This document shows positions 55,644 through 64,000 of a stretch of 64,000 bases of DNA, piece by piece. The position numbers were made by a program, and so were the translations under genes. Source of the stretch: Mercenaria mercenaria (Eukaryota; Mollusca; Bivalvia; Venerida; Veneridae); NCBI RefSeq assembly GCF_021730395.1, contig NW_026463334.1, positions 1-64,000 on the forward strand. Direction: 5' to 3'. Positions within the stretch are counted from its first letter, which is position 1, and each line of letters opens with the position of its first letter. The notes beneath the pieces are model-generated. The model saw only the letters and a list, made by a program, of their open reading frames with translations, was not told the DNA's origin and did not search any database.

Positions 55644-58600
55644 TTTTTTGTTTCACTTGGGGTCAAAAATAAAAGTTTGTAAAACTCTTTTATTATGAAA
55701 TGTTAATTTACCATATACCTTGGTTCTACGAAAACAATGGTAGTTGTCGCTGTCTGATAGTTCGACAATATTTTTTTTTTCGATATAAAGATGAATCTTC
55801 AGGGAAAAAATAAAACAGACATGACCATTTTTAAAGGACTGTTTTATTCAAATAACTCTTTGAGACCCAACAAATTTGTTACCACATGATAACGTACATA
55901 AAAGTAATGTAGAAAACCCAAAAAACTAATAAATTACACAAAGATTTGTAGTTACTATCTTCTTTTGAAGTTCAAAATTCTAGAAATTTTTGTTTTCTAC
56001 TTGCTTTCAGTTTTTGCATACCTTTTGAAATGCATTTATTTAACTCAAATATGTTATTTTCTAAAAATTCAGTCATTTCTCTTTAAATAATGGTCTCATT
56101 TTTGTGATTACGACTATGTTTGGCAGAGATATCGCAATTTTAAAATGAAAGCCGAAATTTACCCAAAAAGTCTACGGACAAGACATCATCGCCAAGTGCT
56201 TTTTACATAGGTTTTAGAAGACAGTCTTTTAGTTCTGTTGAACTTTTTATGTTTAAAATGATCATGAACAAGTAAATAACAAACAAATTTAAGAAAAGAA
56301 GTATAATTGACGGTCTTCGGAATGTGTCTTCGAATAATTGAAGGATTTGAACAACTGTGACTAAATCAAAATGTCATTATGTTACGAGTTCTGTGCTATT
56401 GCTTACATAAATTAGGACTAATTGTTTTCATATTTCACTATATACTAAAAAAAATGATACTTGGAAGGATCCTCACTGAAATAGGCTGTTAAAAATCTCC
56501 TTCAGCTTGGTGTCTACGGACAAGACATTTGACCATAATTTCTGTCTAAACGACAGATAGAGTAATAATGTTTCTGATCAATGCTCATGCATTTAATGGG
56601 CTTAAGAACTGACCTTGCAGCCTGTTATGTACACCATTTAGACTATGTTTATTTATCTGTAATAACTTTTAACCTCAACTAAACAAAATAAACCACAATC
56701 TTCCTGAAATTGGATGGTGGAAGAAACCATCTGACTAGACTTTGTTGAGGCAAACTATTTACATGCTGTTATCAACCATATCAATCAAGAAATGGTAAAA
56801 AAGTATAAACACAAAGTTTAACAGGAAGAACTCTATGAGTTCATCTAAACATGTTCATTAATTAAAGTAGAAACATTAAAAAAGTAGGAAGAACTTGTTA
56901 AACTTATAGCTGAGAACAACATCTTAAATGGAAAACTAATGAAACAAACTCCCTTGCTGACTACTTAAATAGCTGTATGTTGTAAAATACTCATATGACA
57001 TTTATTCTGTGAGATCCATAACTCGTACTAATATTTTAAGTAGTCCTGCAAAATAAAATTCCTGTGAATTTTAACCTGTTTACAGAATAATTAAATGTTC
57101 ACTGTGATAAGTTTTTATCACTTAGTTTTGAGTCAGCTAATGACTTGCATATTTTGCTTTTTTCTTAAAATTCCCAAGATACATTCTCTTTTTCTAGCCA
57201 GTAATATTTTTGATTAATATTAACCTTTTTCCATTATATAAGATAGTATGACCGGAGACAAAGTTTTTTAACTATCTTTTTATCACATTTACTTCTTTTT
57301 TTTCATGTTATCACCTATATTAATATTATTTTCTTGGAAAAATACTGGAACAAATGTTAGTAACTCCAATCGTAAATCAAACTATGATTTTCAAAATTCT
57401 AGACCTCTGCCTCTGATGCATGTGGGGAAGTTGGCAGTTACTTGGAGAGCACATGTTTGTACAGTACAGAATCAATTAACAATTGTTAAGTTACATAACT
57501 GAAATTCTGTTGAAAAAGGGCATTTAATCCCCCAAAAACAAACAAATCTAAATAGCTCTCATTTTTGAAAGGGAGAAAGCTGCAAGGAGACTACGGTAAT
57601 CACGTAGTAAATTGCTTGTAATTTCTTTTTTAAGATGATTTAAACTGCTTCAATTTTATGTGATTTCAGTCAGTTACAGAATAAAAGTTGATAGGCAAAT
57701 GAATAGAATGAAATCTTGAAAACCAATCACCATTATATCTTGGCCCTGAAGAGCACAGAAATATGCCATCTTGAGTGGATTACAACAAAATGTTTAAGTT
57801 GAAAGTGGACAGCCCACACCATGTCTAACAATAGATCCATACTCCACTAGAATATGACCAAATGTCAAATGATTTTGCTTCTATGTTCTCATTCTTTCTG
57901 TTTTACTACTAACTTGTAAAGGATTGTGTTTTTTTGCATTTCAGAGTCTCTTGATTTATTTCAAAGAACTCTTGATATATTTCTATGGTCCAGTGCTGGT
58001 TTTTATTGAAAGCAGAAAATATATTGAATAGTATTTGCATAATGTCTTGTCCGTAGACACCCTCATTGCATGCCTTGTTTTTGCCATAACAAAGGGAGGG
58101 TTAGAAAGAAATGTATTATTCCTTTTTTGATAGCTTTCAACATTTATATAAGTCATGTATAAGATTAAAACATATTCTATATCCATTGAACTTCTCAGAT
58201 TCAGATTGTACACACAAGAATAAATGGGTAACATTTTGCATTTGGAAGAAGTAAGTTTCATTAGAAATATATTTATTCTATATTTTGTATAAACATTAAG
58301 TGTGGTGTATCACTGAAACTTGATAAATAGCTCCAGTATGATTTTATAAATGATATTTGTCAAAAAACCTTCGTTTCTTTAGTGTCTACGGACAAGACAT
58401 GTGTCTACGGACAAGACATTTTGCAATTCAACAACTATTTATATCTCTATAACCCAGTTTAATTCTGTCTAATGTTTATCAACTTAAACACTATCCTAGC
58501 AGCTTTCATACCAACAGTGATTAAACTCTAAAATTGCATCCTTCACAAAGAAAATAGGTGTCTACGGACAGGACAAAAAAATTGGCGCATTTATCATTGT

Positions 58601-59145
58601 CTGTTCAGAGTCAAATTTGAGGAGATAAGAAACTTCCACCTGAAAGAATGCTATTATTTTCAGAAGAAGGTAGACTGAAGTTCACACAGAGACAAATAAG
58701 ACAGTAAAAAAAGAATTATTTCATAATGAAATCACATATCTGATATGGGGAAGAGCAAAAAGGCAAAATATATAACAAAACGGTCATGTCAGTCTTCAGT
58801 ACATATCTTCTGTTGTGGGTGACATAGACAGTTGAAATAACTTGCAGCTGAAAGAAGACGAATTTTCCTGTAAACCAAACAGCACAAAAAGGTCTTGCTG
58901 GTTCAGGTTTTAATTAAAATGAAAAGACAAAAAGCACTTTTTTTAAGGTGAAAAAATATAACGCTGAATTTTGGCCTTTTTTCTGTTATTGGACAGCATG
59001 GCGTTCGTTTTATATGTACATCAGCTACCTGATAGTAGTTTTACCTGCAACTGGGTAGTGATATGTAACTCCTGAAGTGCTGAAGACAGAATATATAAAC
59101 ATGCACTTTTAAATTTGGGTGTATAACATGGAGCACCTAAAAAGT
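55644..59145. other. 3.5-kb gene-free stretch with six copies of an 18-base dyad motif
   Basis: No coding sequence was recognised. GTGTCTACGGACAAGACAT, or a near form, occurs at 56170-56186, 56511-56528, 58041-58060 (minus), 58382-58400, 58401-58419 (tandem) and 58559-58576. The stretch is bounded by an inverted pair of 25-base segments (55619-55643 and 59146-59170) that belong to the ends of the two CpG-rich elements. Confidence 0.7.
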
Positions 59146-59400
59146 ATGCATTTGATTGTGACTGAGGCGAATACGACATCGCGACAATGCGCGACAATGC
59201 GACGCGACATCGGTACATATAGTGCCAATATTGCCAACTCGACGCACGATATTGCGAAATAACATCACGACATTTTGACGAATGTCATGTCGCATTGTCG
59301 CGCGTTGTACTGCATTGTCGTGTGTCGTATTGTATTGTCGCACATCGTATCGCATTGTCGCGATGTCGTATCGCAATGTCGTGCATCGCCTTTGAGGGGC
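59146..59400. mobile_element. CpG-rich repeat-ended element, copy 2 (inverted, shorter)
   Basis: Begins with the exact reverse complement of 55619-55643, then a run of cgacaatgcgcgacaatgcg / tcgcattgtcgcgatgtcgta words up to about 59400. It is the same family as 54842-55643 in opposite orientation. It abuts a decayed LINE. Confidence 0.55.
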
Positions 59401-59413
59401 GACGGAAGACATT

Positions 59414-60893
59414 TCACATGGCACTAACAGGATTCCGTAGTACATACATATTTCTAATCTGGGTCTGGGTATACAATGGACATTCTAATATGAAGTGATA
59501 CTCATCTTCCAAAGCATTTAAGTTGCATAAAGTACATATTCGCTGATTCCTTTCTATATTTCTATGGCGCCCAGTTTTAATATGTAAGTTATGAGAAGTT
59601 AATCTTATTTTTGCAATAATATTTCTAAACTTAGGGATTTCTATAATATTTAGGTAATAAGCACGAGATATACTAGTACTGATAATTCTATAAGAAACAA
59701 TGAAGAACATGCTTCAACGCTAACGTGCAATACTGTTTGATATATATCTTTCAGTCGAATATTAAACAATGGTATAAAGACATTCATATTAACTGATTCT
59801 GGAAATAACCACACATCTGTAAACCCTGAGGTTTGCAAAATTATTCGTACCTTTGATGACCAATTTGTAACATTATGGTCGGTAAGTATTTCCATTCTTT
59901 GATTATCGACAATAGTTTTTATAAACATAAGAAGTTAAACATTATTATTCCTTCTCTTGAGAAGGAATATTACTGTTTAATAAGTCACACATGACTGAGT
60001 TACTGTTGTCATTACAGGCCGGCCAATAAAACTCCATGACTTTAGAAATAACCTCTGACGTTAAACTATTCTTTCTCAATTGGGGGGAATCCATGGATTA
60101 CACAATACTAAACCCGAGGATGATTAATTGATTCTTTTATTTCCTCCTGAACATAACATAGGTACATTCACCAGATAGACATATATCAGCAAATTTAAAT
60201 GTAAACAACCAAATATTATCGTTACCTTCAAATGCATGGTTAATAACTTAATATATGAAAACAAACCCCATTGCGACCCTATAATTATGTGTAACAAATT
60301 TCCCCACATCAAATAACCAGGTCAATGTCTTATTGCTGCATTAGATGCTTTTAGATATCAAGCAGACGAATTCTGTGTTTACATGATCAGATTACAGTCG
60401 TCTGCTGACTCTCTCATAGATAGTAAAGCTCCTCCCCTAATGCATATATGCTTAATTGCCTGCCGGCCCCGGTAATTATCTACTTTAATCTACTGAAGGA
60501 GGTAACAGATTTAATTTGTTGGTGGATTTAACAATTTATGTTAAATAACTAGCGTAAATACTTACCTGATATTTTTTGGCAGTATAAAACAGACATTGCA
60601 ACCAACATTTTACAAGATGGTCATTTTATATTTATATAGATGTGCCCTAGAAGGAACTTTTGGTATGCTTTAACTTGTATTTACAGGTATTCCATATTTC
60701 CAGTAACACTAAATAGAGAATTCATAGCGCGTAGACCTTTTCCGGCTAATGTTCTCGTGGCATGAATAAAAGACCCACCGCTTGAAAAAACAACCCCTAA
60801 ATAACTGAAAGTACTAACAATTTCGATTTCCCTACCAGCATAATATCATTTATAATTTTCCCTTAATCTGTCCCCTTTTTTGAAGATGACAAT
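59414..60893 (-). pseudogene. Decayed LINE ORF2, C-terminal half
   Basis: Minus-strand pieces in order: ...YYAGREIEIVSTFSYLGVVF and GSFIHATRTLAGKGL (post-YADD region of the reverse transcriptase, about 60.72-60.87 kb), a poorly readable middle, and IKTGRHRNIERNQRICTLCN leading to EDEYHFILECPLY (terminal zinc motif, about 59.5 kb). Several stops and frame changes separate them. It is an old fragment, truncated at its 5' side near 60.9 kb, of the same general type as the other LINEs here. Confidence 0.7.
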
Positions 60894-61382
60894 TCATAGG
60901 CGTAGGAGCAGCGGGGGCCAGGCCCCCCCAAAGCTAGGAGAGGGGGGGCCAAAGTATAGTTTGGCCTTCTCAATATTTTGGAAAAGAGATATAAATTGCA
61001 GTCTAATATAACATTTACTTAGCATCATATAATTCTTTTCAACCTGATTTCTGATTTGCATTTGGCCTTCCCTTGTATTCTGACTTGTCTCTTTCCGTAG
61101 TGTCAGTACTGACATCTGTACGCGCCACGCCAAGAATTGTTTACATTTTATAAAGATAATATATCATTGAGCGCAATCACTACAGTTCCGGTTTGAGCGT
61201 CTGCAAAATCAATGTAGGCCTAAGGTGTCGGCCCGGTATAATTTCTCCTTCTTTGCTGTATAGTAAAACAAGCACATTTGGACATGGATTGTGAATTTCA
61301 CAACAAAATTGCAGCATTGACAGCTCTGTATTTCTGAAGAGTAATACTATCCCAGTCAATATATCACAGAAAAACACCACCA
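60894..61382. other. Gene-free stretch with a transposon-end-like start
   Basis: CATAGGCGTAGGAGCAGCGG followed by a G/C-rich dyad (GGGGCCAGGCCCC) at 60896-60930 looks like the terminus of a non-autonomous DNA element. No matching second end was found. Confidence 0.3.
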
Positions 61383-61504
61383 TCAACGATGAACTTTTTT
61401 GCTACACATCAAAGTATCTAGTCCATGTTTAAATTTCCCACTGACATCTGTCATGGCCACCAGTCTGGTGTAGTTTTTTAATCCTTCCGCACAGAAATGT
61501 AATC
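61383..61504 (-). CDS. Candidate terminal coding exon of an unknown host gene
   Basis: On the minus strand, TGTGTTTTTCAG (acceptor) is followed by two bases and 39 open codons (LHFCAEGLKNYTRLVAMTDV, then SGKFKHGLDTLMCSKKVHR) ending in TGA at 61383. The composition is protein-like, but I do not recognise it, and 40 open codons can arise by chance. Confidence 0.25.
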
Positions 61505-62433
61505 CTGAAAAACACACATAAAACAACTGTTAAAGACATCAGAAATGACAAAAAATGTACACAGTATCAATAAATACATTTGGAATATAACATGTCAAAG
61601 TAGGGATAGCGTTAAATTGGGAACTTCAAAATTTCAAAGAACTACTTTCTAGGATACAACGACCCGGAAGTACTTCTATACCGGGGTGACACCTAAATCT
61701 TATCAAATTTTTAATTTAGCCAAATTTTTCCCATAAAATCTTGAAACTTAGGGTTTTGCGAGAAAAGTTACACAAGACATTGTCATCGCAAAGAAAATTT
61801 TGTCCCGCAGAAACATTTCAAACATTAGACCTACTTTGCGGAGAAATTGGCTCGGAAACCGGAATTTTGAAGAAAAAGGGCACATTAAAAATTTGCCTTC
61901 CTTCTGAAAATTTCAATCAGATTTTCATGAAATCAACTGTGATATCACTAGTTAATGCTTATAGTATGTTTTATGTAACTTTAAGCTTATTTATTTTGAA
62001 AAATGATGTATCAAAATGAGTATTTACTTTAAAAATATGCAATTTTTAGTAAAAAATGCATAATTTACCCACTACAATTGCAGAAAAATGAAACTTTTAA
62101 TGATTGAAAGACCAAAACCCACAAGCAAAGACCAATATGTGATTATATTTATGACAATTACTGAAGTAAAACAGATCAATACATCACAGCCTATCTTAAA
62201 ATGAATTATTTCTTCGGCTAAGCCGAACAATGCCTGAAACGCCAAATGCAAAGCCGATCCACGCCATCTTGGAAGCAGGCAAGTGCGGAAGGTCAAGAAC
62301 TCCAACTGGAGCCAGACACAGCTCAGGGTACCCCTGAAACTGTCAAGCAGTTACTGACATTTTAGGCTACAGTTCTGACTAAAGACATTAGGACCTGAGG
62401 GCAATGCACCGGTGGAACATGTAAATCACTTAC
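61505..62433. other. Gene-free stretch, possibly intron
   Basis: Would be the intron between the candidate exons on either side. It contains CCAAGATGGCGTGG on the minus strand (about 62264-62277), a YY1-like word. Confidence 0.3.
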
Positions 62434-62575
62434 CGAAAACTAGCTGTCATTCTGCGGTGTTACACTGGGAATCACAGCTTCTGCCCGCTCGACTTAATAG
62501 GTTGGTCTGGTTTATGGGTAGCTGCTGACTGGTTGTACGATTCTAAATTTCCTTCTGACATATGGAATTCATCGC
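62434..62575 (-). CDS. Candidate internal exon with both splice signals
   Basis: On the minus strand, TTTTGTCATTTGCAG precedes 142 bases and GTAAGTG follows (62433-62427). One frame is open for 35 codons (DEFHMSEGNLESYNQSAATH, then KPDQPIKSSGQKL) and then stops inside the exon. The exon is therefore either last-coding with a spliced 3'UTR, or non-coding. Splice signals are good on both sides. The product is unknown. Confidence 0.35.
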
Positions 62576-64000
62576 CTGCAAATGACAAAAGAAAGATTGT
62601 GAACCGGTGTCGGCCTTTCTTGAGAAACAGCTGAGTGTGTGTGTATAGTTCTAAGTGTGATCAGGAACACCTATATAAAAAAGTGACATAATATTCACAG
62701 ATTGGTACCATCTATCATTTCTTTATCATTCTGATATCAACTGGTTCAGGAACTTTACAGGAAGTCTGTCATTAAAACACTGCAACTGAATAATTTTCTA
62801 CATATATGTTAGCTGAAACAGTGAAAAGAATATTAAAATAACTATTACCAGACAGCCTCTTTCAGCACAGACAACAAAGTATCTGAAATGCACATTTAAA
62901 AGAATTGAAACACATAAATGCTATGAAAAAACAACATACAGAAAAACATGAATAAAAGTCCCAACAGGAAAAGTCCTATCTAAAGAATGAAGTAGAATGA
63001 ATCGAGCAAAACTGAAATACAAATACCGTCAAGCTGTGTTTCCAGTCGGTACCAGGACAAATACATATTAAGGAAACTGCACGAGGCCGACCCAGGAAAT
63101 CAGCCCCGTTAAATATTTTCTTAGTAACACAGACATGCGTTGTAAACCTGAAAAGCAAATCAGAATAGAAGCATCCCATTCAAGGCAGAATGTATCTGAC
63201 GACGGCCTGATGCGGGCTGAAGCTGAAAGCTCGGAATATGTTCTAAACTGAAAAAACAAATGAATAAATAAAATAATACACAAACAACAACAACAACAAC
63301 AACTATTTTATCACACTGAAGCAACCTCCATGTAATTCCCTGTGTAATACAACCAATGTCCTGTCAGTGTAAAGAAAACTTGTTATACATTAATAATGCC
63401 GACAAATGCACTCGGCACACCGGTAAGCAATGTCCTTCAATGCCAAAATGCCGGTAGCACATCGGATTTGACTGAAATGAGAAAAATAATTATTTCGTGT
63501 AATATTAGTTATGCGTCTCATACGCAAGGGAACGAACATTCACGCAATTTCTTTATATCATATATCAGACGCCTGCTGACTGGCTTTAACATCAGTGTAA
63601 TAACACCGTGACCGGTTCGAGATCCAGGCCCGACAAGCAATCAGTCTCTCCGACTCCTGTTACGAAACCGACTATAGCCTCATTTATAAACCCATCCGGT
63701 CCAAAATGTACAGCTTCCACACATACGACACTGTTCATCCACGGTCTACTGCGGCACTATGTAACATGTTCACATATATATACTTATAAATTCTTCGGAA
63801 AAGAGACGCTATGCGAAATAGAAATTTTTTAAAAAAAATTTAAGAAATTTAAATTTATATTTTTTTCTTAAAATTAAAGTGAAAAACTATGTGTCTTCTT
63901 TTTATATAGCCTTTTTAAAGCTTCCTGCTTGTTCAGTGTCTTTGCACTATAGTAGAAGACTGACAAATCAAGAGGAGACAACTATTACTCAAATTTCAAA
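62576..64000. other. Gene-poor stretch with weak exon-like segments
   Basis: On the minus strand, TTTGTTTTTTCAG ends at 63249 and opens a 60-codon frame to 63068 (FRTYSELSASARIRPSSDTF and on). It could be a further exon of the transcript at 61.4-62.6 kb, at low confidence. An (AAC)n microsatellite lies at 63283-63302. Nothing else was recognised. Confidence 0.3.

Noticed and set aside
55619-59170. A single DNA transposon bounded by the exact 25-base inverted pair
   Set aside because: The same 25 bases form the outer end of both CpG-rich elements, so two insertions in opposite orientation explain them; kept only as an alternative.
59295-59498. Plus-strand frames over the CpG-rich island
   Set aside because: Translations of the short repeated words; no coding evidence.
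62200-62290. Promoter and first codons (ATGGCGTGG after a YY1-like word) on the minus strand
   Set aside because: The frame stops after ~23 codons without a good splice donor.

Overview
The window reads as nuclear DNA of a marine mollusc, most likely a bivalve. It is strongly AT-rich, gene-poor and packed with nested transposable elements. The organism is inferred from the repeat families: Mag-like Ty3/gypsy elements, mariners with SETMAR-like transposase, SWIM/YqaJ and THAP/DDE multicopy genes, and hairpin-ended elements made of ~145-160 bp units rich in AGGTCA. No complete host gene was found, and no rRNA, CRISPR or convincing tRNA.

Layout. 1-0.5 kb: 3' end of a LINE. 1.3-4.1 kb: two adjacent elements built of ~145-bp repeats with terminal hairpins. 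4.6-5.3 kb: a 42-base poly-C run, an AAT microsatellite and a tRNA-like promoter fragment. 6.1 kb: a LINE scrap. 6.4-11.3 kb: a hAT-like non-autonomous element whose right end was entered by a short LTR element that carries gag but only relics of pol (TR-GAG type). 13.0-17.9 kb: a nearly whole Mag-like Ty3/gypsy element on the minus strand. 18.9 kb: a fold-back MITE. 19.9-21.5 kb: a 5'-truncated LINE on the minus strand. 22.6-25.2 kb: a decayed gene with a SWIM zinc finger and a YqaJ/lambda-exonuclease domain, split by a ~1.2 kb insertion; its probable 3'UTR and AATAAA lie beyond a second, 3.2 kb insertion. 25.3-28.5 and 29.2-32.0 kb: two members of a family with ~820-bp inverted arms and a broken mariner transposase in the centre. 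32.5-33.7 kb: tandem repeats and one candidate first exon. 34.2-44.9 kb: a young LINE with an L1-like ORF1, cut by a second Mag-like element (35.4-40.4 kb) that left a 5-bp target duplication. 46.4 kb: a GC-rich dyad island. 47.2-48.6 kb: another hairpin-ended ~158-bp array. 50.2-54.2 kb: a decayed THAP-DDE (IS5/ISL2EU-like) transposase gene on the minus strand with its intron still recognisable. 54.8-59.4 kb: two inverted CpG-rich repeat elements enclosing a gene-free stretch that holds six copies of an 18-base dyad motif. 59.4-60.9 kb: a decayed LINE. 61.4-63.2 kb: weak candidate host exons on the minus strand.

Three points stand out. (1) The LINE ORF2 has no AUG ahead of its endonuclease and is open, in the same frame, right up to the single UAG that ends ORF1. 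(2) SWIM-YqaJ and THAP-DDE fossils lie convergently in one window; these are the two kinds of protein that I recall being assigned to ISL2EU transposons, so they may be the separated halves of one old element. (3) Three unrelated repeat families all carry regularly spaced AGGTCA nuclear-receptor half-sites (DR2 or TCAAGGTCA type). All family names rest on reading motifs by eye; no database search was run.
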